Source: Dehalococcoidales bacterium
GTDB taxonomy: Bacteria; Chloroflexota; Dehalococcoidia; Dehalococcoidales; UBA5760
DNA: 24,625 nucleotides
Direction: 5' to 3'
Assembly (NCBI GenBank): GCA_018399795.1
Contig: JAGYOC010000321.1
Coordinates: 1-24,625 of the forward strand
Position 1 is the stretch's first letter. Every line of letters starts with the position of its first letter. The position numbers were made by a program, and so were the translations under genes. Below are positions 1 through 8,579 of this stretch, piece by piece. A model generated the notes under the pieces. That model made no database searches and had not been told where the DNA came from. It worked only from the letters and a program-made list of their open reading frames with translations.

Positions 1-1092
<1,092 letters not shown>

Positions 1093-1857
1093 TTAGATGT
1101 GAAAATCATCGAACTTTATGTAGCGCTTCTTTTTGCCTACGATTGCATAATAGAATAGCTCCTTCCCATCTACGGAGAACCGGTGACGGTATTTCTGTTC
1201 GAATTGAATATCTAGTATGTCGTTGTTGAGCATTCTCCTGATTAACTTGGCATAACCGGTATTATCTTGGTTGCCCAGGAATCTATCCTTGATGTTGATG
1301 GCTATCCACCCTTGGTCAAGCACCAGGTTAAAGGCTTGTACAAAGGCTTCCGTGGGAATGTCTCCGAAGCCGAGGGCGGCTACTGTTGCCAGGCAATTGA
1401 AACGGTAGCCGCGCAGTTCTTCCAGCGTGCCGGCTTCAACCTGGCTCATGTCAACGACATAGTACCGGTCATAAAGGCCGGGCCGGTCCCTCTCTGTCGC
1501 CTTTTTAGCTTCGGGCAGTATGTCGATGCCGACCATTGACTGGTACTCTACCTGGCTTGCTAGGGCCTCTGCCACCATTCCGTTGCCGGCACCAAAGTCC
1601 AGTACCCTTAGGTCACTCCCATTTTCGCCTGACTTGCTTATCTCATAGGAAAGCATGCTGGGTATTACCTCCCAGGATTGAGATTTCAGCTCATCACAGA
1701 AAATTGTCTCATAAAGGCCGGGTATGTTGTATATAGTGGCATAGTCGTGAAGCCGTAGCCTTTTCTTCCCGTAACCGTTGTTATTGAACCATAGCCACTC
1801 TTCGTTTTGTTCCATAGTATCAGATGTGCTGGGAAGTGTTAGCTCTAATGTCTTCAT
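1093..1857 (-). CDS. Class I SAM-dependent methyltransferase of unknown substrate
   Basis: A 254-residue cytoplasmic protein. The SAM-binding motif I is VLDFGAGNGMVAEAL at residues 85-99, followed by an acidic motif II-like region (MVGIDILPEA, about 108-117) and a motif IV-like stretch ending in AALGFGDIP. This is a single Rossmann-fold methyltransferase domain with an N-terminal extension of about 80 residues rich in aromatic residues (EEWLWFNNNGYG). The ATG at 1855-1857 is preceded by an AAGGAGGT ribosome binding site at ideal spacing, which fixes the start. The substrate cannot be read from the sequence. Its place upstream of ahcY on the same strand suggests that its product SAH is cleared by the next gene. 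Tailoring of the PKS product is conceivable but unsupported, because it lies on the opposite strand, beyond plsY. Confidence 0.85.
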   Translation of the reverse strand: MKTLELTLPSTSDTMEQNEEWLWFNNNGYGKKRLRLHDYATIYNIPGLYETIFCDELKSQSWEVIPSMLSYEISKSGENGSDLRVLDFGAGNGMVAEALASQVEYQSMVGIDILPEAKKATERDRPGLYDRYYVVDMSQVEAGTLEELRGYRFNCLATVAALGFGDIPTEAFVQAFNLVLDQGWIAINIKDRFLGNQDNTGYAKLIRRMLNNDILDIQFEQKYRHRFSVDGKELFYYAIVGKKKRYIKFDDFHI

Positions 1858-2090
1858 ATTTTACCTCCTTAAATTGGTATACAGGCTCGATTCAGAGAGC
1901 TCTACCTGTTCTGCTTTACTGTAAATATGCAAGCTCAATGTGGTAGGAATGTCAATCTGAATGAATGAAACCTGCAAATTGGAGCCTATGTTACTGAAAG
2001 CGGATATACCACTGCCAGGAAATGATAAAACAGGGAAACAGCTTACTCTGAGATGAATATTGGGGGAAAGTTGCTTGAGATAAGATGTCG

Positions 2091-2275
2091 AAAAACAAAT
2101 GCTCGAGGCTGCTGATAAGCCGCATAAAGTTTCCGGAATACATCACTGACCGCTAGACCGCCATCAACCTTCAGTGGGCTGAATTTTGGGTATAGGCCCC
2201 AGCTATATATACCTCACTCTTAAAGCACCTATCTGCCTCCCTTTTCTAGTTTCTTTTCTGCCCCACGCATTCATT
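2091..2275 (-). ncRNA. Putative structured small RNA of about 180 nt, family not recognised
   Basis: Transcription from the promoter at 2282-2310 would start near 2275. The 5' segment AAUGC-GU-GGGGC (2271-2260) can pair with GCCUC-GA-GCAUU (2109-2098), about 12 pairs including wobbles and one G-A mismatch, so the two ends of the transcript close on each other. The 3' strand of that stem is followed directly by a T-rich run (TTTGTTTTT, 2098-2091 region). Inside are a 6-bp hairpin (GGUAUA/UAUACC), a 5-bp hairpin with loop CCCA (UUCAG/CUGAA), and a possible CUAGA/UCUAG pairing. An alternative 3' hairpin (ATGC-GGCT/AGCC-GCAT) would act as terminator. Promoter, closing stem, inner hairpins and T-run together resemble a stand-alone ncRNA. 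No known motif (SRP domain IV, tmRNA, RNase P, 6S) fits. It could instead be the leader of the methyltransferase mRNA with an attenuator. Confidence 0.45.
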
Positions 2276-2281
2276 GTAATA

Positions 2282-2310
2282 ATTATATTATGCAATACAA
2301 CCACTGTCCA
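2282..2310 (-). promoter_or_regulatory. Sigma-70-type promoter for the putative small RNA
   Basis: On the minus strand TGGACA (2310-2305, five of six consensus bases) is separated by exactly 17 nt from a perfect TATAAT (2287-2282). It points towards the methyltransferase gene but lies over 400 bp from its start codon, which is why a separate RNA is suspected. Confidence 0.65.
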
Positions 2311-2372
2311 GTATCAGGTTGATAAGATTCCTATAGTTCCTAGAGGTTAATATGGGGACTTGTACTTACGTA

Positions 2373-2389
2373 GTATAACGAGGTTATAC
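2373..2389. repeat. Perfect 7-bp dyad just downstream of plsY
   Basis: GTATAAC and GTTATAC flank a 3-nt centre (GAG), 11 nt after the plsY stop codon (minus strand). It has no uridine run. It could be a weak transcription end hairpin or an operator for the promoter about 60 bp away. The sequence cannot decide between these. Confidence 0.35.
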
Positions 2390-2400
2390 CGCAGCATTTA

Positions 2401-3105
2401 TTACCAGTTCTCAGCCTGTTTGTTGCGCAATTTGCCTATTATTTGCCTTATAATACCCGAGTGTTTTACCAGTATCAGGGACGTTGCCGAAAGAGCTGGG
2501 AAGAACAATCGGGAGTCGTAGAAGTAGAGCGGTATCAGGGCGAGACAGAGACCCGCTATTCTGCCGTTTACCTGGCTACCTACTACGGAAAAAACGCTGG
2601 AAAAGCTGTCCCGGCATATTTTACCCACCATTATCCGCTGCGTGATAAAAATAGAGAGCAGAACAGTCCCTGCCCATATGGCGATTGATATCGGCTTCAA
2701 TGCCAGCAGGATTCCTATTAGTGGGGCTATTCCCCTGCCACCCTTACGGAAACGGAAATAGAAGGGGTAGTTATGCCCCAGGACCACAAAGGTGCTGGCT
2801 ATTGTGGTTGCTGCCAGCGGGTCATAGCCGGTGAAGTTGAGGCAACGAGCTATGTAAATAGCCAGTATACCCTTCCCCAGGTCTATGAGCAGGGTCATTA
2901 GCAATCCTGCCGCCGCTTTTCCCCCCGAGCTTTCTTTCTTAATTAGACCGTAGGTGTTCATGCTACCCACGTTGCCGGAACCTTCCGCGCTTACGTTTGT
3001 ACCGATCATTTTTTTGGTGATGAAATATGCACTGGGGAAGGAACCTGCCATGTAGGCCAGGCCCGCAATAGTGAATAGCCCGCCATTTCCTGCTATAAAA
3101 GGCAA
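2401..3105 (-). CDS. plsY: PlsY-like glycerol-3-phosphate acyltransferase (membrane protein)
   Basis: PlsY transfers an acyl group from acyl-phosphate to glycerol-3-phosphate, the first acylation in phospholipid synthesis, within the cytoplasmic membrane. The protein (234 residues, slightly longer than the usual 190-220) is very hydrophobic, with about five or six membrane segments. Motif 1 is GSGNVGSMN (42-50) and motif 2 is LGHNYPFYFRFRKGGRG (109-125). The third motif near 215-220 (KHSGIIR) departs from the usual pattern, and motif 2 has GGRG where GGKG is typical, so this is a divergent member or paralogue. The start is uncertain: TTG at 3103-3105 is used here. A GGAGG motif lies about 19 nt upstream of it, which would better suit a rare ATT or ATC start slightly upstream. 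The next methionine is within YMAGSFP. Confidence 0.85.
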   Translation of the reverse strand: MPFIAGNGGLFTIAGLAYMAGSFPSAYFITKKMIGTNVSAEGSGNVGSMNTYGLIKKESSGGKAAAGLLMTLLIDLGKGILAIYIARCLNFTGYDPLAATTIASTFVVLGHNYPFYFRFRKGGRGIAPLIGILLALKPISIAIWAGTVLLSIFITQRIMVGKICRDSFSSVFSVVGSQVNGRIAGLCLALIPLYFYDSRLFFPALSATSLILVKHSGIIRQIIGKLRNKQAENW

Positions 3106-3184
3106 AATATCGATGTCTTCAATGCCTCCACTTCGGAAATCTTCGTCTGTTGACTTGATTTAACTGCGCAACCAGGTATTACTA

Positions 3185-3213
3185 AATATATACCTGCCAT
3201 GATCATTTGTCAC
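3185..3213 (-). promoter_or_regulatory. Sigma-70-type promoter for plsY
   Basis: On the minus strand GTGACA (3213-3208, five of six bases) and TATATT (3190-3185, five of six) are separated by 17 nt. The expected start near 3178 leaves about 70 nt of leader before the plsY start codon. Confidence 0.55.
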
Positions 3214-3262
3214 ATACTTGTAATCTGAAAAAACTGCTTGATTGTCTCGATAGCGGAGAGGG

Positions 3263-3291
3263 TTGACAAGCTGGTATACCCAAAGTAATAT
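3263..3291 (+). promoter_or_regulatory. Sigma-70-type promoter for the PKS locus
   Basis: A perfect TTGACA (3263-3268) is followed after 17 nt by TAATAT (3286-3291, four of six). It is the best plus-strand promoter before the ketosynthase gene and would give a leader of about 190 nt. I saw no regulator gene or clear operator next to it. Confidence 0.5.
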
Positions 3292-3486
3292 TATTGGTAG
3301 ACCTTTTCAGTTCGGAGGATATTTCCGGAGTAAGCCAATCTGTCAATAACAGTGTTTTTACTGATTATTACTACCGGGCAGGTTCTGGATACTCCATTTT
3401 ATAACCGATAGAGGCCTATTTTACCTGAAAAAACTTGTGTTGTCAGGCTTTCACCAAATCATCGGAAAAGGAGCGGGGGACTTGAT

Positions 3487-4713
3487 ATGCAGCGTGTAGT
3501 TATTACCGGCATGGGAGTTGTGTGTCCTATAGGGCATAACGTCGATGAATACTGGGACAGCCTTGTGCAAGGGAAATCGGGAGTGGATTTTATTACCCGT
3601 TTCGATGCCTCTGATTACCCGGTAAAACTGGCTGCAGAGGTAAAGAATTTCGACCCGGCGGACTATATTGATGCCAAGACCGTATATCGTACACCGCGCT
3701 GCGTGCACCTGGTTGTCCCGGCTCTTAATGAAGCTATGGCCAGAGCCCGGTTGAATATGGTTGCTGAACAACCGGAGCGGGTCGGCGTTATCAGCACCAA
3801 TATGCTGGAATATCACTATGTTGGAGAGGATTGGGAAAGACTTAACAAACGGGGGCCCAGGAGGGTTGACCCGTTGTTATTTACCAAGGCTGGCCCGAGT
3901 ACAGTTTCTCTTCAGGTGGGGATGATACTGGGAGCAAAGGGGCCCAATACCACGGTCAATAGCCTCTGTGCCAGTGGCTCAGAGGCTATTGCCACGGCCA
4001 GAAACTTCATCCAGTTTGGCCATGCTGACGTAATGATAGCGGCAGCCTCCGATGCCTCGCTGGGAAAATTGGGTATTGCCTCGATCAGCCTGCTGGGAGC
4101 CCTTACCCGGGAACCGGATCCAGAAAAGGCAAGCCGTCCCTTCGATTTGAACCGTAATGGCTTTATTTATGGGGAAGGGGCTGGTGTGCTGGTACTGGAA
4201 AGCATGGAACACGCGCGGAAGAGAGGTGCACCTATTCTGGCTGAGGTAGCTGGAGCGGGCTGGTCTTTTGATGCCTATGATGCTACAGCTCCCCAGCCGG
4301 AGACGGAAGCAGTCGCCATGAAAAATGCCCTCGGTAATGCTGGAGTATCTCCTGAGGAGGTAGACTATATCAATGCGCATGGAACCAGTACCAAGCTAAA
4401 TGACCGTAGTGAAACCAGCGCTATCAAGATGGTTTTTGGTGACCGTTCCTACCGGATACCGGTAAGCTCCTTCAAGTCAATGTTTGGTCATATGGTTACT
4501 GCTGCCGGTGCTATAGAGGCCATCGGTACCGTAATGGCCATCAACAATAACATTATACCCCCAACGATTCATTACGAGACGTTTGATCCGGAATGTGACC
4601 TGGACTATGTACCCAATAAGGCTCGTGACCATAACATGGATATCTGTCTGAAGAGCAGTTTTGGTCTCGGTGGACAAAACTGCTGCCTGTTGCTGAGGAG
4701 ATTTACCCAGTAG
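3487..4713 (+). CDS. Stand-alone beta-ketoacyl-ACP synthase, FabF-like (third ketosynthase of the PKS locus)
   Basis: Catalyses decarboxylative Claisen condensation on ACP-bound substrates. The 408-residue protein has the full thiolase-fold ketosynthase length. The catalytic set is intact: Cys161 in NSLCASGSEA, His298 in INAHGTSTKLND, Lys330 in SSFKSMFGH and His335 in the same motif, plus the glycine-rich IYGEGAGVLVLE near 228-239. The nucleophile context (SLCASG) is closer to FabF than to the STGCTAG of the KS-alpha encoded further down, so it is unlikely to be a plain duplicate. It is not a KASIII, which would have a Cys-His-Asn triad. The ATG has a GGGGGA binding site 6 nt upstream. As first gene of the locus and next to degV, it may elongate or load a starter chain, or extend a side chain. 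That role is inference. Confidence 0.92.
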   Translation: MQRVVITGMGVVCPIGHNVDEYWDSLVQGKSGVDFITRFDASDYPVKLAAEVKNFDPADYIDAKTVYRTPRCVHLVVPALNEAMARARLNMVAEQPERVGVISTNMLEYHYVGEDWERLNKRGPRRVDPLLFTKAGPSTVSLQVGMILGAKGPNTTVNSLCASGSEAIATARNFIQFGHADVMIAAASDASLGKLGIASISLLGALTREPDPEKASRPFDLNRNGFIYGEGAGVLVLESMEHARKRGAPILAEVAGAGWSFDAYDATAPQPETEAVAMKNALGNAGVSPEEVDYINAHGTSTKLNDRSETSAIKMVFGDRSYRIPVSSFKSMFGHMVTAAGAIEAIGTVMAINNNIIPPTIHYETFDPECDLDYVPNKARDHNMDICLKSSFGLGGQNCCLLLRRFTQ

Positions 4714-4766
4714 TGGCCTTTCGGTTTGGCAAGAGGAGATATTAATATTTTTAGCGAGGTGGCGAT

Positions 4767-5636
4767 ATGGAAAAGGTAGTTGTCAGCAGTGATTCCGGCA
4801 CTATAGTTCCCGAGGTGGCACGCAAGTATGGCTTTTACATGATACCTGTACCGATCATTATGGATGGGAAAACGTACCTGGATACAGAAATAGATATGGA
4901 CGAGCTATATAATCGTCTTGACAGCAAGGAGAACCTGCCCAAAACTTCAACTGCCAATGTGGCCGAGTTTGGCCAGTTTTTTGTCGATTTGGCGAGAAAT
5001 ACTGAGGCAATTCTACATATCAGCATGTCCTCCACTTTCAGCGGCCATCACAATGCCGCTTTGCAGGGTAGAGATGTAGCCAGGGAAAAAGTACCTGGTA
5101 CCCGAATTGAGGTGGTTGATTCCCTTACAATGGGTACCGGAGTTGCCCTGATTGCTATTCAGGCGGCCAGGGCGGCAGTCCAGGGCAAAAGTATAGACGA
5201 AGTGATGGCACTTGTTGAGGCCATCATACCGCAGTTGAACCTTTTTCTGGCCAGAGACACCCTTTTTTATCAGGCTGAGGGAGGAAGGATATTTGAGGCC
5301 AAGACGTGGGCTGAGGCAGAACAGGCAGCCAGTTTCCGGTCGATAACCGAGGTAGACTCGTCGACAGGGGGGTCCTTGAGACCGGTTGCCCGTTCAAAGA
5401 CCGTTGGCCAGATACTGGAAAAGCTGGTCGAGATAACAAAAGAACGAAGCAGTGGCGGCAAACTCGTCGGGGTTATCGGACATACCAGAGCTATTGATCG
5501 TGCCGAGAAGCTCAGGGGGATGCTGGTTAAAGAGCTTGATTTTGAGTGGCTGGAAATTGCCGAGGAGTCAGCCAGTGCGGCTATCCATACCGGTAAGGGG
5601 CTTATCGGTTATGGCTTTTCAAGCAAGGTTGATTGA
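4767..5636 (+). CDS. DegV family fatty-acid-binding protein
   Basis: DegV/FakB-type proteins bind one long-chain fatty acid in a two-domain EDD fold; some deliver it to a kinase that makes acyl-phosphate. The 289 residues match the usual 275-295. Visible family marks are the N-terminal SSDSGTIVPE (7-16), KTSTANVAEF (59-68), the lipid-carboxylate loop HISMSSTFSGHHNAA (84-98), YQAEGGRI (168-175) and the C-terminal HTGKGLIGYGF (274-284). A GAGGTGG binding site precedes the ATG. It sits between a ketosynthase and the AOR gene on the same strand, so it may present a fatty acyl group to the pathway. A FakA-type kinase is not present in the window. DegV genes are common and often unlinked to biosynthesis, so the link rests on position only. 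Confidence 0.9.
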   Translation: MEKVVVSSDSGTIVPEVARKYGFYMIPVPIIMDGKTYLDTEIDMDELYNRLDSKENLPKTSTANVAEFGQFFVDLARNTEAILHISMSSTFSGHHNAALQGRDVAREKVPGTRIEVVDSLTMGTGVALIAIQAARAAVQGKSIDEVMALVEAIIPQLNLFLARDTLFYQAEGGRIFEAKTWAEAEQAASFRSITEVDSSTGGSLRPVARSKTVGQILEKLVEITKERSSGGKLVGVIGHTRAIDRAEKLRGMLVKELDFEWLEIAEESASAAIHTGKGLIGYGFSSKVD

Positions 5637-5658
5637 TGTGTCATCAAAAACGATAGAT

Positions 5659-5695
5659 TGGAAATAAGGGCTTGATTAAAATCATGCTATTTCCA
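5659..5695 (+). terminator. Hairpin between degV and the AOR gene
   Basis: TGGAAATA (5659-5666) and TATTTCCA (5688-5695) form a perfect 8-bp stem, with an inner 5-bp TGATT/AATCA stem beyond an internal loop. There is no T-run after it. It may be a partial terminator, processing site or stabiliser that separates expression of the first two genes from the ten that follow. Confidence 0.35.
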
Positions 5696-5712
5696 TCACA
5701 TCAGGGGAATGT

Positions 5713-7575
5713 ATGCTCCTGCAGAGGATAGCTTATCTGGACCTGGCTTCCAGAGAGATAAGTGTTGGCGAGCTACCGGAAGAAACTACCCGGTGCTTTC
5801 TCGGTGGGCGTGGGATTAATGCCTATTTGCTTTATCACAAGGTAAATTCAGGAACTGACCCTTTGTCGCCAGAGAACCCGCTCATTATTGGGCCGGGATT
5901 GGTCACTGGTTTGAAGGGAATAGGTGCGTCCAGGTGCAATATCTCGGGGAAATCTCCGGAAACGGGGCTGCTTGGTGATTCCAATATAGGGGGTTACTTC
6001 GGGTCCTATATGAAAAGGACCGGGATCGATTTCCTTTTTATCACGGGAAAGTCTTCAAAACCGGTTTATATCTATATGGATGATCGGGGAATAAGTATTG
6101 AAGATGCGAAGGAGGTATGGGGGAAATCTACCGTTGAGACCAACCGGCTTTTGACGGAAAGGTACGGCCGTTACAGTCAGTCGATATCTATAGGAGTAGC
6201 TGGAGAGAATCTGGTTCGTTTTGCCTGCATCGTTAATCGGCAGAAAAATACGGCTGGTAGAACAGGGATGGGGTGCATTATGGGATCGAAGAGACTGAAA
6301 GCTGTAGTTGTGAATGGTAGCAAAGCGTTAAGGCCAGACAATGAAGTTGAATTCAATAGTCTGGCCGGGGAATTTCAAAGCGGTCTAGTTAAGGAACCGC
6401 TGATCAAGCTCCTCGGGGATTACGGTTCATCCCTGCTCTATATACTGGTCAACCGCCGCCTTGGTATGGGCCGGGTTTGTAATGGACTCTCCACGAAATT
6501 TCCCCAGAATAAAGATATTTCCCCCAATATTCTCAAGGATAAATACTATACAGGTAAATCGGGGTGTTTTTCCTGTCCGGTTTCCTGTCATCATGGATAC
6601 CGGGTCGGCGATACAGTAAGCGAAGGGCCGGAATATTCCGTGTTGGCCAGTTTCGGCCCCGTAGTGGGCATAACGAGATTGGAAACGGTTCTTTATCTCA
6701 ATGACCTGGTCAACCGTCTCGGTCTGGATTCCAGCTCCACGGCCAATTTGATCGCCTGGGTGATAGAGCTGATCGATAAGGGAGTGATAGATAAAAAACT
6801 GGCCAACGGTCTCGAGCTTGGATGGGGAAAGGAAGAGGCCATTATTGAACTGGTGCAACAGATAGCCTATAGGAAGGATCTGGGAGATATTCTGGCGGAT
6901 GGGGCAAAGGAGGCGGTGAAGCGTCTGGGCGAGGAGACAGGAAGTTATCTTGTCTGGGCGAAAAACCTTCCCCAGTCGGACCCGGCTGATTTGAGGTATT
7001 TCCCTGCCTATGCACTGGGGGATGCCACCGCATCACGGGGATTGGACCATCTGAGAAGCAGGCCTACCTGGGAGAGTTATCGGCTGGATGCCGATACTTT
7101 GAGAGATATATATGGGGGGGAGGTTTCCGCTGCCCCCCGCAGTTACCGGGGAAAATGGAGGGTAATCTGGTGGTGGGAGACATATATGGCTCTGCTTGAT
7201 GCGCTTGGGCTTTGCAAGCTGATTGCCTTCCATTGCCAGCCTGGTCTGATAGATTTCGGATTTCTGTCGAGGCTGGTGGGCAGTGCCAGCGGAATCAGTC
7301 TGACGGCCGAGGAAATGTTCGCTGCCGGGGAGCGAATAGTTAATATCGAAAGGATGTTTCTGGTCAGAGAGGGTGTAAAGAGAGAAGACGATTTGCCTCC
7401 GCCCAGATACTTCGAGCCTCTGGAGTGGCAGGAGGGTTTGAAACCGGAGGAAAGGGACCTCAAGCTGGACAGGCTGGCCTTTGAGCATATGCTGGATGAA
7501 TACTACCAGTTGCGTGGCTGGGATAGGCAGGGCAGGCCGCTTGCTGAGACGAAAGAACGTCTGGGGTTAAATTGA
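5713..7575 (+). CDS. Aldehyde:ferredoxin oxidoreductase family protein (tungstopterin enzyme)
   Basis: The family interconverts aldehydes and carboxylic acids using ferredoxin, with a bis-tungstopterin cofactor and one [4Fe-4S] cluster, and is oxygen-sensitive. Its BamB branch reduces aromatic acyl-CoA rings. This 620-residue protein is full length. Seen in order: N-terminal FLGGRGINAYLLY (29-41), pterin-site stretches ISGKSPETGLLGDSNIGG (77-94) and NTAGRTGMGCIMGSKRLKA (179-197), cluster cysteines Cys285, Cys288 and Cys292 (CFSCPVSC) and the distant Cys501 (ALGLCK), EGPEYSVLASFG (304-315) and the conserved SRGLDHLRS (441-449). The cysteine spacing matches the Pyrococcus enzyme (288, 291, 295, 494 there). 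The ATG has an AGGGGA site. It overlaps the next gene by one base, so it is part of the PKS transcript. The substrate is unknown; an aromatic or fatty aldehyde/acid of the pathway is the natural guess. Confidence 0.93.
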   Translation: MLLQRIAYLDLASREISVGELPEETTRCFLGGRGINAYLLYHKVNSGTDPLSPENPLIIGPGLVTGLKGIGASRCNISGKSPETGLLGDSNIGGYFGSYMKRTGIDFLFITGKSSKPVYIYMDDRGISIEDAKEVWGKSTVETNRLLTERYGRYSQSISIGVAGENLVRFACIVNRQKNTAGRTGMGCIMGSKRLKAVVVNGSKALRPDNEVEFNSLAGEFQSGLVKEPLIKLLGDYGSSLLYILVNRRLGMGRVCNGLSTKFPQNKDISPNILKDKYYTGKSGCFSCPVSCHHGYRVGDTVSEGPEYSVLASFGPVVGITRLETVLYLNDLVNRLGLDSSSTANLIAWVIELIDKGVIDKKLANGLELGWGKEEAIIELVQQIAYRKDLGDILADGAKEAVKRLGEETGSYLVWAKNLPQSDPADLRYFPAYALGDATASRGLDHLRSRPTWESYRLDADTLRDIYGGEVSAAPRSYRGKWRVIWWWETYMALLDALGLCKLIAFHCQPGLIDFGFLSRLVGSASGISLTAEEMFAAGERIVNIERMFLVREGVKREDDLPPPRYFEPLEWQEGLKPEERDLKLDRLAFEHMLDEYYQLRGWDRQGRPLAETKERLGLN

Positions 7576-8579
7576 TGAAGGTACTGGTTATCGGTGCTGG
7601 CGCAATCGGTGCCCTGGTGGCGGGATACCTTGCCGAGCAGGGCGTCGCCGTTACTCTGACCGGGCGGAACAGGGATGTTGCCGCTGTCCGGAGCCGTGGT
7701 CTTACCATTGAGGGAGTAAGGGGAAAGAAAAATATTCAGGTTGATGTTGCTGAGAAAGCAGAAGAGAACTGTGATCTGGTTGTGCTGGCGGTGAAAACCC
7801 AGGATCTTTCATCTGCCCTTGACAGCAATGTTCAAGATTTAACAAACACAACTTTTCTTACCGTACAGAATGGGGTTAAAGCGGAGGAGATACTGGCAGG
7901 TAAAGTGCCGCGGGAGAATATCGCCAGCAGTATCGTCATGTTTGGTTCTACCTATCTTGAGCCAGGTCGGGTGGTACATAACTTTGAGGGCGACTGGGTA
8001 ATTGGCAAGCCTTTTTCGACCTGTGATGAGGGTATTCTTAAGAGCATAGCAGAACAGTTATCGGTTGCTTTCTCTGTCCGAATCACGGAGAAGATAAATG
8101 GAATGAAATGGCTAAAGCTATTTTTGAACATGAATAATTGTCTGCCTGCCCTGACCGGGAAGAGCATGCAGGAAACATTCTCTCACCACGGTATTGCCTG
8201 TTTGAGTATACGCCTTCTCTGTGAGGCGCTGAAAGTCGTTGACCGTGCCGGAATAGAACTGGCGCCGCTGCCGGAATTTCCGGTGGAGAGATTGCGCGGT
8301 CTTGCCGGTATGCCGCTGGAGGAGTCGGGAAAGGTGTTTTCCCAGATGATGATCAATCTGAGCCGGGAACCTCTATATGGGTCTATATTACAGAGCATAA
8401 AAAGGGAGAGGAATTCTGAAATCGACTACTTTAATGGGGAGATAGTCCGTCTGGGAGATAAGATTGGGACAGGCGCTCCACTCAATCAGAAAATGGTAGA
8501 GATGGTACACCGTGTCGAAGGCAGCGGCAGGTTTATTGGTGAAACCGAAATTTTGAATGAAACTGGGGGTTTGAAATGA
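7575..8579 (+). CDS. Ketopantoate reductase-like NAD(P)H-dependent reductase (PanE/ApbA family)
   Basis: PanE reduces 2-dehydropantoate with NADPH. Distant members reduce other 2-keto or beta-keto acids. Of 334 residues, the N-terminus is a Rossmann fold beginning MKVLVIGAGAIGALVAGYL, followed by the family segments VLAVKTQD (about 72-79), TVQNGVKAEE (about 96-105) and the C-terminal helical domain with NGMKWLKLFLNMNNCLPALTG, which holds the presumed catalytic Lys and the conserved Asn. The ATG at 7575 overlaps the AOR stop codon in TGATG; a TTG one codon earlier is possible but less likely. Location within a PKS transcript, with no other pantothenate gene nearby, argues for a pathway reductase over vitamin synthesis, so I give no gene symbol. 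Function is inferred from context only. Confidence 0.85.
   Translation: MKVLVIGAGAIGALVAGYLAEQGVAVTLTGRNRDVAAVRSRGLTIEGVRGKKNIQVDVAEKAEENCDLVVLAVKTQDLSSALDSNVQDLTNTTFLTVQNGVKAEEILAGKVPRENIASSIVMFGSTYLEPGRVVHNFEGDWVIGKPFSTCDEGILKSIAEQLSVAFSVRITEKINGMKWLKLFLNMNNCLPALTGKSMQETFSHHGIACLSIRLLCEALKVVDRAGIELAPLPEFPVERLRGLAGMPLEESGKVFSQMMINLSREPLYGSILQSIKRERNSEIDYFNGEIVRLGDKIGTGAPLNQKMVEMVHRVEGSGRFIGETEILNETGGLK

Larger units (their letters stand above)
1858..2400. other. Long intergenic region with a putative RNA gene
   Basis: This 543-bp gap between plsY and the methyltransferase gene contains no credible protein-coding frame. From the plsY side it holds a perfect 7-bp dyad (2373-2389), a near-consensus minus-strand promoter (2282-2310), a predicted structured transcript ending in a T-rich stretch (2091-2275), and a perfect TTGACA hexamer on the minus strand (1950-1955). 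That hexamer has only weak -10 candidates (TTGCAT at 17 nt), but could start methyltransferase transcription about 60-70 nt before its ATG. The rest, roughly 1960-2090, shows nothing recognisable. Confidence 0.6.
3106..3486. other. Divergent intergenic region between plsY and the PKS locus
   Basis: This 381-bp region separates divergent genes and carries one good promoter for each direction: 3185-3213 (minus, plsY) and 3263-3291 (plus, PKS locus). The plus-strand transcript would have a leader of about 190 nt. It has only small hairpins, such as CCTGA/TCAGG at 3424-3447, and no recognised riboswitch. The ketosynthase ribosome binding site GGGGGA sits 6 nt before its ATG. No small gene was seen. 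Confidence 0.55.

Noticed and set aside
2091..2275. The putative RNA as a signal recognition particle RNA, because GGUCAG, CCGGAA and AGCAGCC words occur in order
   Set aside because: The words are separated by insertions that would destroy the domain IV helix, and the GGAAGCAGC core is absent.
7033..7488. Open frame of about 150 codons on the minus strand inside the AOR gene
   Set aside because: It lies fully opposite a well-supported AOR coding region, has no family features and no ribosome binding site; it is an antisense shadow of the real gene.
7575..8579. Assignment of the PanE-like gene as true panE of pantothenate synthesis
   Set aside because: No panB or panC is nearby and it is coupled to PKS genes on both sides; only the family, not the substrate, is supported.
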